This document shows positions 36,377-45,574 of a DNA stretch of 64,000 bases, in pieces (the first letter of the stretch is position 1; the number at the start of each line of letters is the position of its first letter). Where the stretch lies: positions 496,001 to 560,000 of the forward strand of contig NZ_ARQF01000020.1 of NCBI RefSeq assembly GCF_000384815.1, given 5' to 3'. The position numbers were made by a program, and so were the translations under genes. The notes beneath the pieces were generated by a model that saw only the letters and a list, made by a program, of their open reading frames with translations, was not told where the DNA came from and did no database searches. The stretch comes from Halodesulfovibrio aestuarii DSM 17919 = ATCC 29578. GTDB lineage: Bacteria > Desulfobacterota > Desulfovibrionia > Desulfovibrionales > Desulfovibrionaceae.

Positions 36377-37690
36377 TTAGTGCATCATGAATTTCAGAAC
36401 GAACAAGCCTACCAGAACGTAAGCGAGCTTAGGAATCTCGGAACGGCGACCTGTAAGGAACTTCAGTGCTACGTAGGAAGTAAGACCGAAGATAATACCT
36501 TCTGCGATGCTGAAAGTGTACGGCATCATAACGATACACAGAAATGCAGGAATTGCTTCGGTGTAGTCGTCCAGATCGATTTCACGAATCGGGCTCATCA
36601 TAAACATACCTACAGTAATAAGTGCAGGTGCAGTTGCCTGAGCAGGAATTACGAGAAATACAGGAGCGATGAGAAGAGCCAGAGCAAACATACCAGCGGT
36701 TGTAACCGCTGTAAGACCTGTACGCCCGCCTTCAGCAACACCGGCTGCACTTTCTACGAAAGTAGTAACCGTGGAGGTACCAAGGCAAGCACCGGCAGTT
36801 GTTGCGATAGCGTCTGCGAACAAAGCCTGTTTTGCGTTAGGAACACGCCCCTGCTTGTCGAGCATATTTGCTTTAGCGGTAACACCGATAAGGGTACCGA
36901 CAGTGTCAAACATATCCACAAACAAAAAGGTAAAGAGAACAATAACCATGTCCAGAGAGAACACCTTGGAGAAGTCCAACTGCATAAAGAGCGGAGACAG
37001 GCTTGGAACACTGAACAAATGGTCAGTATTAAAAGTGCCCAGATCAGTTACACCAAGAGGAATACCAACGATGGTTGCTGCAAGCATACCAATAAGCAGT
37101 GCGCCTTTAACTTTTTTAGAAAAGAGCACGCCGATAACGATAAGGCCGATGATACAAACCAGTGGGCCAGCAGAAGCAATGTTACCAACGGTAACAAGGG
37201 TTGGTTCGTAAGGAACAACAATACCGGCACTCTTAAAGCCGATAAGCGCAATAAAGAAGCCGATACCGGCAGAAATAGCACGCTTTAAGTTTGCAGGGAT
37301 ACTGTTAATAATTGCTTCACGGACGTTGGTACCAGTGAGGACAACAAAAATAACACCTTCAAGGAATACTGCTGTAAGTGCAGTCTGCCAGGTGTAGCCC
37401 ATGGTAAGAACTACGGTGTACGCAAAGAATGCGTTCAAACCCATGCCCGGAGCCAAAGCGAAAGGCAGGTTTGCAAAAAACCCCATGATCAATGTACCAA
37501 CAACCGCGGACACTGCAGATGCAGTAAACACCGCAGCAGGGTCCATTCCAGCAGCTCCCAGAATGACAGGGTTAACAGCCAGAATGTACGCCATAGTCAT
37601 AAATGTAGTCAGGCCCGCAGTCACTTCTGTGCTTACAGTAGTGCCGTGCTCGGACAGCTTGAACGTACGCTCAAGAAATCCCTTGCTCAC
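36377..37690 (-). CDS. AzgA/PbuG-type purine permease (NCS2)
   Basis: Inner-membrane proton-coupled transporter for hypoxanthine, guanine or adenine. The 437 residues contain about 12-14 hydrophobic helices. Family segments are TEVTAGLTTFMTMAYILAVN, LPFALAPGMGLNAFFAY and GTSTVTTFVESAAGVAEGGR. GTG 37690 is chosen as start because AAGGAGG precedes it by about 8 bases and the first residues SKGFLERTFKL fit the family. The exact base specificity cannot be read from sequence. A structured leader lies directly upstream. Confidence 0.92.
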   Translation of the reverse strand: MSKGFLERTFKLSEHGTTVSTEVTAGLTTFMTMAYILAVNPVILGAAGMDPAAVFTASAVSAVVGTLIMGFFANLPFALAPGMGLNAFFAYTVVLTMGYTWQTALTAVFLEGVIFVVLTGTNVREAIINSIPANLKRAISAGIGFFIALIGFKSAGIVVPYEPTLVTVGNIASAGPLVCIIGLIVIGVLFSKKVKGALLIGMLAATIVGIPLGVTDLGTFNTDHLFSVPSLSPLFMQLDFSKVFSLDMVIVLFTFLFVDMFDTVGTLIGVTAKANMLDKQGRVPNAKQALFADAIATTAGACLGTSTVTTFVESAAGVAEGGRTGLTAVTTAGMFALALLIAPVFLVIPAQATAPALITVGMFMMSPIREIDLDDYTEAIPAFLCIVMMPYTFSIAEGIIFGLTSYVALKFLTGRRSEIPKLAYVLVGLFVLKFMMH

Positions 37691-37716
37691 AACAAGATCC
37701 TCCTTACGTAGCAACC

Positions 37717-37848
37717 ATCGTATTTCCACTCCTCAACGCTCAGTACAGTCCCCGCACATAAACGCCGCACCTTGTCAGAAGATGCTCCCTAAAATACGAT
37801 TTTGCTCGTTAACAACAGCAAAGCCGACCATTGGAAGTAGGTCGGCTT
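37717..37848 (-). promoter_or_regulatory. Structured leader of the purine permease gene
   Basis: On the minus strand a first hairpin (37821-37829 with 37840-37848) is followed by a closing helix: ATCGTATTT (37717-37725) and AAATACGAT (37792-37800) are exact complements 66 bases apart. An inner stem, GCATCTT with AAGGTGC on the minus strand, lies within. The closing helix ends just before the ribosome binding site. This is riboswitch-like architecture, but the classical purine riboswitch core is not present. Confidence 0.5.
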
Positions 37849-37896
37849 GGATTCCATGCACCAAAATATATAAGAGCGCAAGAAAAGAGCTCTGTC

Positions 37897-37937
37897 TGTC
37901 TCAACATGTTTCACGCTCAGTGTCTCAACGTGTTTCA
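37897..37937. repeat. Two 17-bp direct repeats upstream of the permease leader
   Basis: TGTCTCAACATGTTTCA (37897-37913) and TGTCTCAACGTGTTTCA (37921-37937) differ at one base and are 24 bases apart start to start. They could be operator sites in the promoter region of the permease gene. From 37938 to 38375 I see no convincing gene. Confidence 0.5.
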
Positions 37938-38375
37938 TAAACAACGTAATTAACCATTACTACTATTTTCTAACAGCTTACATGTAAAACAAGAAAGTAA
38001 ATACATAACCTCAACAGAGCAACACACTATTACTTTCCGCGAACCTGCCCCCGCTGTTATTTTCCGTATTGCTAAACCTACTTCTAAAGTAAATGCGTGC
38101 CCGCCTCTATTGCTTTTCCCATGTCCTGAAGACGTTCCCCTTGAATAGCCTGACCACGTTTTTTCTGTGTGTCCGCTAATCCCGCGTATATGAGCGAATG
38201 CTCCACTCTGTCCCAGAGCTCCCCCCACATTTTTGTTAATTATCATCTCTCAAGACAAGCATCACTACACCTTTGAGCTGGTATATATAATAGAAAAACA
38301 TTGTATTAATTGTATGTTACAGTATCGCGGACATTATAGGCACGTCTGCTCCAATACAAAAAGAGATGTGAAATC

Positions 38376-39563
38376 ATGCGCTCTGGTGACTTGCTTAAAA
38401 TTGCTGCCGTCGTGGGCACCCGACCTGAGGCCATAAAAATGGCGCCGGTTCTGCAAAGTCTTGCCTCAAGGGCAGACATGGCAACATATCTTATATCTAC
38501 AGGGCAACATCACTCTCAACTCGATCAGGTTTTTTCTTTTTTCGAGATAACTCCAGACGTTGATCTAGAGCTTATGAAAGTAACGCACAACCTCAATGAA
38601 CTTGCTGCGAAGACATTACAAGGAATGGACATTTTATTAGAGAAATCACCTCCAGACCTTCTTTTGGTACAAGGAGATACTACTACCGCATTTGCCGGGG
38701 CGCTGGCTGCTTTCCATCATCAAATCCCTGTAGGTCATATTGAGGCCGGATTACGAAGCGGCGACTTGCAGAACCCATATCCTGAAGAGGCGAACCGTAA
38801 GCTCATCAGTGTATTCGCAACTCTTAATTTCGCTCCTACATATGTAGCTCGCAGAAATCTTTTGTCTGAGGGCGTTCCTGCATCAAGTATCGTTACCACC
38901 GGCAATACGGTAGTGGACGCGCTAAACAGCATCGCCAGCAAAGTCACTAACGTTCCCGACAAGGTAGCTCAGGTTCTTAAATCCCAAAATCGTCTTATTC
39001 TGGTGACAGCACATCGTCGAGAATCCTGGGGAAAGCCTCTTGAAAACATCTGTGCAGCCATCAACAACCTTGTACGTACATATGATGATATTGAGATCAT
39101 ATTTCCAATACACAAAAACCCACGGGTACGGGAAATCGTCTTTAACAGCATCACAAAACACGAACGCGTGCACATCATTGAACCTCTGGATTATTTCGAC
39201 TTCATTTCCACCATGAAGCATGCACATTTAATCCTAAGCGACTCCGGAGGCGTACAGGAAGAAGCGCCCGCCTTTGGAGTACCCGTTTTAGTTATGCGCA
39301 AAACTACAGAGCGCACCGAGGCTCTTGAGGCTAATCTGTCCAGACTTGTGGGCACTGACCCTGTGGAGATAGTTACACAGGCGTCCAGCATTCTTGGAGG
39401 TGATCCAGAACCAACTAAAACTGCTGCACAACTAAACCCCTTTGGAGACGGCCTCGCTTCTGAGCGCATAGTGAACGCTATTGATGCTTGGCACCATGGT
39501 AAACTTCCATATTTAAATGAGCACGACTCTTTTCACTCCACCAAGCCCGCTCCGCCACAATAA
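38376..39563 (+). CDS. wecB: UDP-N-acetylglucosamine 2-epimerase (non-hydrolysing)
   Basis: Interconverts UDP-GlcNAc and UDP-ManNAc, a precursor for surface polysaccharides. The 395 residues include AAVVGTRPEAIKMAPVL, STGQHHSQLDQVF, QGDTTTAFAGALAAFH, GHIEAGLRSGDLQNPYPEE and SDSGGVQEEAPAFGVPVLVMR, all family hallmarks. It lies 74 bases ahead of the nfrB-like gene. In E. coli WecB is also required for the NfrA/NfrB-dependent glycan, so the grouping here supports a ManNAc-containing product. A TGGTATATA extended -10-like sequence at 38279-38287 may be its promoter. Confidence 0.95.
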   Translation: MRSGDLLKIAAVVGTRPEAIKMAPVLQSLASRADMATYLISTGQHHSQLDQVFSFFEITPDVDLELMKVTHNLNELAAKTLQGMDILLEKSPPDLLLVQGDTTTAFAGALAAFHHQIPVGHIEAGLRSGDLQNPYPEEANRKLISVFATLNFAPTYVARRNLLSEGVPASSIVTTGNTVVDALNSIASKVTNVPDKVAQVLKSQNRLILVTAHRRESWGKPLENICAAINNLVRTYDDIEIIFPIHKNPRVREIVFNSITKHERVHIIEPLDYFDFISTMKHAHLILSDSGGVQEEAPAFGVPVLVMRKTTERTEALEANLSRLVGTDPVEIVTQASSILGGDPEPTKTAAQLNPFGDGLASERIVNAIDAWHHGKLPYLNEHDSFHSTKPAPPQ

Positions 39564-39637
39564 AAGGCTAGGCAGGCGGCATTTTATAGGCGTTAGAACA
39601 ACCGGTTTCATGAAATTCAAATAATTATGGGACTTAT

Positions 39638-41887
39638 ATGTTAAACGAAGTAGGCATAATTTTATTTTTGGTACTTAAGATCATCTTTATTGGGGTTGCA
39701 TTCATATTTGTCATCAGTGGCATAGATGAATTCTTCATCGACCTCTGCTACATCTTCCGAGGAGCTTACCGACGGCTGTTCATAACAAATCACTACAAGC
39801 GACTTACGGAAGAACAATTATTAGCCAAACCGGAACAGTCTGTTGCCATTATGATCCCCTGCTGGGATGAATCTGCTGTAATTCGGCGCATGCTGGAAAA
39901 CACTATCAAGACTGTGACCTACAGTAACTACACCATTTTTGTAGGAACGTACCCGAATGATCCGGCGACCCAGCGGGAAGTAGATCTGGTGCGCGAAAAA
40001 TACTGCAATGTGGAGCGCATTGTTACCCCGAATGACGGTCCTACCAGTAAAGCAGATTGTCTCAACTGGCTGTATGCGGGCATACTCGCTTTTGAAAAAG
40101 ATAATAACAAAAAATATGATATCTTTCTTATGGAAGATCCTGAAGATATTCTTCATCCACTCCAGTTGAAACTGTGTAACTATATCATCCCAAAGCTCGA
40201 TATGGTTCAGTTGCCAGTACATCCTATGCCACGGCATTGGACTAATTTCACAGGCAACCACTATATCGATGAATTTGCCGAAAACCATACCCGTGACCTC
40301 ATCGTGCGCGAAGCCCTCACGGGCTCTCTGCCTTCAGCCGGCGTAGGTACAGCAGTCAGCCGTAATACCATAAAAACGATCGCTGAAGAAAGAGACCATC
40401 AACCTTTCGACACTAACTCGCTTACCGAGGATTACGAATTCGGTCTAAAAATTAAGGACTTTGGTTTCAAACAAGCTTTTGTACGCCAGTGGGTTTGGCG
40501 AAATAAAATGGTCAAAGACTTTTTTACACGCAAGCCAAAACAAAAACAGGTAAAAGAATTCATATCCATCCGCGAATACTTCCCTAATACATTCAAATCC
40601 TCTGTACGGCAAAAAACACGATGGGTTATGGGAATCTCTCTCCAAGGCTGGAAGAGTCTCGGGTGGCATGGCGGCTTGCCGTCACGGTACATGTTATGGC
40701 GTGACCGCAAAGCAGTTGTGACCAACCTTGCCAACTTCATAGGTAACATTTTGTTCGTCCTGATTTTGGTGCTGCTCACCTATAACATTCTGACTAACGC
40801 TTATCGACTTCCACCGTTAGTAGATGATTCCGCATGGATGACCGCCGTAATCTTCATTTGTCTCTTTTTCTTATTCTGGCGAATCATTATGCGTATTCTG
40901 TTCGTAGTGCGCACGTACGACTGGTTTCAGGGAATTCTATCTGTTCCGCGCCTGTTCTGGGGCAACATTATCAACTTTATTGCCACGATCAAAGCTATCT
41001 CAAAATACATTAAAATACGTTCCACAGGACAAAAGTTTACATGGGACAAAACAGACCATGTATACCCTTCCGAAGAAGAATTGCGCGCTTACCGCCGCAA
41101 ACTGGGCGACCTGCTCCTTGATCGACGCTTCTTAACCATTGAACAATTAGACCACGCACTGGAAATAAAAGAGAAAACAAACAAAAGGCTGGGGGAAGTC
41201 CTTATCGAACTTGGGTATATTACTGAAGATCAGCTCGTTCAGACTCTAGGAGTACAATTCAAAGTAGCGACGCAGGATATTGATCCTTACAGTACTCCGC
41301 CTGAACTACTGGATTTGGTTCCTTTCAAATCAGCCGTTAAATATAATGTGTATCCGCTTGCCGTAGAAGGCGGACAACTCATTGTCGCCACAAACGAAAT
41401 AATTGATGAATCGTCCCTGCGTGACCTTGAACAGGAGCTTGGTCATTTCATAGCATTGCGTCTCGCAACGCGGAGTGACATTTCCTTCGCTATTCGGAGA
41501 GGCTATGAGCGACGATTGACATTAAAAAAATCTGATTTCCTTGGCAAAAAGCTTGTTGATGAGGGACAAATTTCCTCAGAACAACTTGCTGAAGCTCTTC
41601 GCGCTCAAAGGCGTCGATACCATCCTTTAGGCGAAGTCCTGATTCGCCAACAAGCCATAACAGAAGAAACTTTTGCCAAAGCTAACAGTGAATTTTTAGC
41701 ACAAGATGAATTTAAGAGAATAGGTGAATTTTTATTAGGCAAAGGCTATATCAATGCCAAACAATTGAATATTGCCCTTACCGAGCAACAAGACAGCTGC
41801 CCGTTATTGGGTGAAATACTCATCGAACAAGGAGTTATTTCACCGGATAACCTTGATCACTTCCTAAGCACTTGGGAGATCAATTAA
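39638..41887 (+). CDS. nfrB: NfrB-like membrane glycosyltransferase with c-di-GMP-binding MshEN repeats
   Basis: Inner-membrane family-2 glycosyltransferase of 749 residues that would polymerise and export a polysaccharide. Helix about 8-35. Catalytic domain about 65-340, with an acidic metal-binding segment MEDPEDI (about 164-170), LTEDYEFGLKI and RQKTRWVMG (QxxRW type, about 324-332). Then helices about 365-390, 403-430 and 437-460. The C-terminal ~260 residues consist of MshEN/GspE_N repeats: LGDLLLDRRFLTIEQLDHAL, LGEVLIELGYITEDQL, LGKKLVDEGQISSEQLAEAL, LGEVLIRQQAITEETF, IGEFLLGKGYINAKQLNIAL and LGEILIEQGVISPDNL. MshEN is a known c-di-GMP receptor. Its stop overlaps the nfrA-like start. 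Confidence 0.9.
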   Translation: MLNEVGIILFLVLKIIFIGVAFIFVISGIDEFFIDLCYIFRGAYRRLFITNHYKRLTEEQLLAKPEQSVAIMIPCWDESAVIRRMLENTIKTVTYSNYTIFVGTYPNDPATQREVDLVREKYCNVERIVTPNDGPTSKADCLNWLYAGILAFEKDNNKKYDIFLMEDPEDILHPLQLKLCNYIIPKLDMVQLPVHPMPRHWTNFTGNHYIDEFAENHTRDLIVREALTGSLPSAGVGTAVSRNTIKTIAEERDHQPFDTNSLTEDYEFGLKIKDFGFKQAFVRQWVWRNKMVKDFFTRKPKQKQVKEFISIREYFPNTFKSSVRQKTRWVMGISLQGWKSLGWHGGLPSRYMLWRDRKAVVTNLANFIGNILFVLILVLLTYNILTNAYRLPPLVDDSAWMTAVIFICLFFLFWRIIMRILFVVRTYDWFQGILSVPRLFWGNIINFIATIKAISKYIKIRSTGQKFTWDKTDHVYPSEEELRAYRRKLGDLLLDRRFLTIEQLDHALEIKEKTNKRLGEVLIELGYITEDQLVQTLGVQFKVATQDIDPYSTPPELLDLVPFKSAVKYNVYPLAVEGGQLIVATNEIIDESSLRDLEQELGHFIALRLATRSDISFAIRRGYERRLTLKKSDFLGKKLVDEGQISSEQLAEALRAQRRRYHPLGEVLIRQQAITEETFAKANSEFLAQDEFKRIGEFLLGKGYINAKQLNIALTEQQDSCPLLGEILIEQGVISPDNLDHFLSTWEIN

Positions 41888-44800
41888 TGTATCGATTCAT
41901 CTCTATCCTCAGTTTACTACTGTTACTCTCCACCGCGTGCGCGGCTTCCGCGCAAGATGCTGCAGATAAAAAAGGCTGGATAAAACAGCAAATCACCGAC
42001 ATCAAGGTATACCCTTACAAAGATAAGGCATACCAATATGTTAAAGAAGGCAAGCTTAAAGAGGCAGCAATAGAATTTGTGAAAGCTCTGGAAGTCGATC
42101 CCAGCGATGCAAAGGTGCGCCTAGATTACTGCCAAGTGCTGTATGATCAGGGGCAATATGCTGAAACAACGGTCCAAGCCCTGGAAGTTCTGAAAAGCCT
42201 CCCTGACAATGCTAATGCCCTTATGCTGGGAGCCAGTTCTTTGCAAAAACTTGGGCGCAATACCGAAGCGCTGGATCTTTTACTGGGGACGCTCAAGAAA
42301 GGTAATCTCACAGAAGCTGCGCGGAAAAATGCCTTTGTGAGCGCGGTCAACCTGTTGATCAAAGAGAAAGACTATGCGCTCCTGCTCAATATAATCGAGA
42401 ACGAAGGCTCCATTCTTTCTCCGGCAAAACGCTCATACGTACTCGGCTTGGCTTATAAGGGTGCTAAACGTCCTGCTGAAGCCAGAGCTGCTTATGAACA
42501 GGCTCTGTCTATTACAGGAGATGCTGGTCTCTCCCGTAAAGACCGTCTAGTGGCACTAAGTGATCTGGCAGATATCCTTATGAAGGAGCGTGCATTTGGT
42601 AAGGCCCAAACAATGTTAATTGAAGCTCATGCCATTGATCCAAAAATGACGTCTATTCCCTACCGTCTGGCTGAAATTTCTTATGAAACAAAGCAATACG
42701 ACAAGGCTCTGCAATGGATTGATATGTCTCTAAAACAGAAACAGGCATCAACCCATTTGCTTCTCAAGGCATTTATTCTTGAAAAACTTGGTAAAGGTGA
42801 TCAGGCTATAGAAATTTTTGACAATCTTACCAAAGCTGCCACAACAAAACCTCAACAAGCTAAATTACTTACCCAAAAAGGTTTCGTGGCCATGAAATTA
42901 GGCCACCATGAAATGGCAATTAAAGCTTTTGAACAGTCATTAGCAATTCTGCCGACTGCTGAAGCTATGCGTGCATTAGCAACAGCTCAGGGGCTGAACG
43001 GCGAGTGGCCGAAGGCCGTTGAAACATACAAGTTACTTCTTACCGAGTTAGAGTCTGGTCAGGAGAAGGCGCTGACCCATATGCAGCTCGGGACAGCCTA
43101 TACGAAAGTTGGTAAAACAACCGAAGCTATCTCCGAATTATCTAAGGCAGTCAGTTCCGGCCTTCTTTCACCGGAAGACCAAGAAAACGCACTGCAGGAT
43201 CTGGGTTTTCTGTACTATAATGATGAGCAGTATCCTGCCGCAAGGCAAGCCTTCCTGTCAGCATTAGCTGAACAGCCCAACAATCGTAAAACCTTACTGG
43301 CTCTGGGGCGCACACAAGTCCGTGCCGGCGAATATAAAGATGCTATCAAGACGCTGAAAAGGCTCTATGCTCAGAATCAGGAGCTTGAGGTTTCAATGCT
43401 GCTTGCTAATGCGTATGAAAAAGACGGGCAGCGGGAGCAGGCTCTAACAGTCTATAATGCCCTTCTGGACAGTCGTCAGGCACGCGGTGACGATGCGATG
43501 ATAATCTTGGAACGTATGGCCACTATTGAAGGTTTGCATGGCAAATTAAGCAGAGCCGGTGACCTTTATCTTAAAGCCTACGAGGCAGCCAAGGGAAAAG
43601 ACACAGCCCTTCTTCTACGAGCTGGTGAATCATATTATTCAGCGAAACAGTACGATAAGGCCTTACGAGTCTTTAAGCGGTATATTGATAACTCATCCGG
43701 TACAGACAACTTTGAAGCATTAAGCATGATGGGTACCATCTTCTCTAAACGAGGCAGATTGGAAGAGGCTGCCGCGGCATACCGCAAGGCCCTTAAATCT
43801 AAGAATCTTACCCCGAAACAACGCCGCACCCTTCTCGTTAATCTTGGCTATATTTATATATCCATGGACAAAATTGACACCGGGGTAAATTACATGCGCC
43901 AAGCTATAGCCGTTGGTGGCGAAGATCCACGCCTCCGGTTGGATATAGGACAGGCTCTCTACCGTGCTAAGTATTACCCTGAAGCTATTCAGGAACTTAG
44001 ACGTGCCAAAGAACTTGGAGTAGGCTATGAGGCGGATTCAGCTCTGTCCGTTTGCTACGAAAAGGCTAACAAGCCCGGTCTGGCTCTTTACTACTTGAAA
44101 GAGGTAGAACGGAACGCACCTAAGTCTGTGCTGGAAAGTTCGCCTGATTTCTATAGCCAGATGGCCTACTTGTATACGGTCGAAAAAAGTTACTCCAAAG
44201 CTATCACCTATTACGAAAAAGCATTATGCATTGCGCCTAGCCCCTTAAACACCTTCAAGCTTGGGCAGGTACAACGTCTGTCCGGTAATCTTGAAGCAGC
44301 CGGGGCGACGCTGCTCACGGTCAATCCTGAACAACTGGAGACGCAAGACACACGTGCCTTATACTACGAAGAACTTGGCCGCGTGTATAAAGGTACAAAT
44401 CAGTTCGACAAGGCTCAGGAATCGTTCCGCAAAGCCATTGCTGAAAAACCAAACGCTGAAGAGTTTTACCTGCTGGGTCAGGCTCAAGAAAGTTCCGAAG
44501 ACCTCGAAGGAGCCATTGAGTCCTATCAGGATGCTGTCGAGCTAAACCCTGCCGATGCCTATAGAATATCTCTTGGGTACGCATATTACAAAAGCGAAAA
44601 ACTCGAAAAAGCGGCAACTATCTTTGAAGACATTCAACAGAAAGACCCTGACTATATTAACCTTACCGAAGATCTTGCATACATAAACAAACAACTCTAC
44701 CGAAATGATGCTTCAGTTGAGTGGTTTAAAAAGTCTATTGATAACGCTCCGTTCTATCCTGATGAAACAGAAGCATCTCTCAGAAGAAAGATTTATGACT

Positions 44801-45564
44801 TCAAAGAAGAGATCCGGTACATCACCAATCGCTGGGATATCACCGGCTTTTACTCCTACTCACCGGATGACGACAACTTCATTACAGATGCGCAGGGCAT
44901 TCAGGTTGGCGTGCTTGATAACACCGCTGGTGTAGAAGTCGGTTACATTCCACCAAAAATCGGTTTCCGAAACGGAAAGATCTTTGAAATCATTGGTCGA
45001 ATAAGTACAAATCGCCAAAAAAATGGAATCGTAGATTTTGAGGCAGATTCAACCCAAGGTGCCGTAGGACTGCGCTACAAACCGTTTACCGAAGCAAACA
45101 TTGCCTTGGGTGTAGAACGGCTGTTCAAAATTGGAGAGGACGCTGAAGATAATACTCTATTAAGAGCCATGGGTTCCTGGGACTACGGCTGGGCTATGCG
45201 AGCCGCAGAAGCGAATTGGAACTACACCTTTGTATACTCAGAATTCGATGCATATGTTCAAGATGATAAACGCACGGCCTTTTTAATCCACGGCCGTCAG
45301 GGCTGGACATGGAACATACACGATGAGCTGCTGGTTACTCCTCACCTCTATGCAACATACAAGGAAGAGTCTCCTGATAGAAATAATCTTAGCCACGTTG
45401 AAGGCGGACCGGCACTTTCCCTCCGCTGGCTCGAAGGTGAAGATGAATACGAATCCTACAAACGTGAGTGGGAAGTACTGCTTCGGTACACTATTGGCAA
45501 ATACACAAAGAACATTAGTGACGACTATAACGGATTAAGCGTCATTTTAAGACTAAACTTCTAG
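41887..45564 (+). CDS. nfrA: NfrA-like outer-membrane protein with TPR repeats
   Basis: Very large (1225 residues) exported protein. A signal peptide ends near residue 23 (LLLLLSTACAASA). The region from about 40 to 960 is an almost continuous array of TPR repeats, for example KAYQYVKEGKLKEAAIEFVK. The last ~250 residues are beta-rich, with alternating aromatic strands, and end in LRLNF, an outer-membrane barrel signature. This is the arrangement of NfrA (phage N4 receptor) and of TPR-barrel polysaccharide secretins such as BcsC and PgaA. ATG 41887 overlaps the nfrB-like stop (TAATG), so the two are coupled. It probably forms the outer-membrane exit for the glycan. Confidence 0.88.
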   Translation: MYRFISILSLLLLLSTACAASAQDAADKKGWIKQQITDIKVYPYKDKAYQYVKEGKLKEAAIEFVKALEVDPSDAKVRLDYCQVLYDQGQYAETTVQALEVLKSLPDNANALMLGASSLQKLGRNTEALDLLLGTLKKGNLTEAARKNAFVSAVNLLIKEKDYALLLNIIENEGSILSPAKRSYVLGLAYKGAKRPAEARAAYEQALSITGDAGLSRKDRLVALSDLADILMKERAFGKAQTMLIEAHAIDPKMTSIPYRLAEISYETKQYDKALQWIDMSLKQKQASTHLLLKAFILEKLGKGDQAIEIFDNLTKAATTKPQQAKLLTQKGFVAMKLGHHEMAIKAFEQSLAILPTAEAMRALATAQGLNGEWPKAVETYKLLLTELESGQEKALTHMQLGTAYTKVGKTTEAISELSKAVSSGLLSPEDQENALQDLGFLYYNDEQYPAARQAFLSALAEQPNNRKTLLALGRTQVRAGEYKDAIKTLKRLYAQNQELEVSMLLANAYEKDGQREQALTVYNALLDSRQARGDDAMIILERMATIEGLHGKLSRAGDLYLKAYEAAKGKDTALLLRAGESYYSAKQYDKALRVFKRYIDNSSGTDNFEALSMMGTIFSKRGRLEEAAAAYRKALKSKNLTPKQRRTLLVNLGYIYISMDKIDTGVNYMRQAIAVGGEDPRLRLDIGQALYRAKYYPEAIQELRRAKELGVGYEADSALSVCYEKANKPGLALYYLKEVERNAPKSVLESSPDFYSQMAYLYTVEKSYSKAITYYEKALCIAPSPLNTFKLGQVQRLSGNLEAAGATLLTVNPEQLETQDTRALYYEELGRVYKGTNQFDKAQESFRKAIAEKPNAEEFYLLGQAQESSEDLEGAIESYQDAVELNPADAYRISLGYAYYKSEKLEKAATIFEDIQQKDPDYINLTEDLAYINKQLYRNDASVEWFKKSIDNAPFYPDETEASLRRKIYDFKEEIRYITNRWDITGFYSYSPDDDNFITDAQGIQVGVLDNTAGVEVGYIPPKIGFRNGKIFEIIGRISTNRQKNGIVDFEADSTQGAVGLRYKPFTEANIALGVERLFKIGEDAEDNTLLRAMGSWDYGWAMRAAEANWNYTFVYSEFDAYVQDDKRTAFLIHGRQGWTWNIHDELLVTPHLYATYKEESPDRNNLSHVEGGPALSLRWLEGEDEYESYKREWEVLLRYTIGKYTKNISDDYNGLSVILRLNF

Positions 45565-45574
45565 AGAGTACACT

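Noticed and set aside
37717-37850. Classical guanine/adenine riboswitch upstream of the permease
   Set aside because: The conserved loop-loop and three-way junction sequences are not found on either strand.
37950-38246. 98-residue minus-strand open frame upstream of wecB
   Set aside because: Atypical composition, no ribosome binding site and no recognisable domain; probably chance in a regulatory interval.
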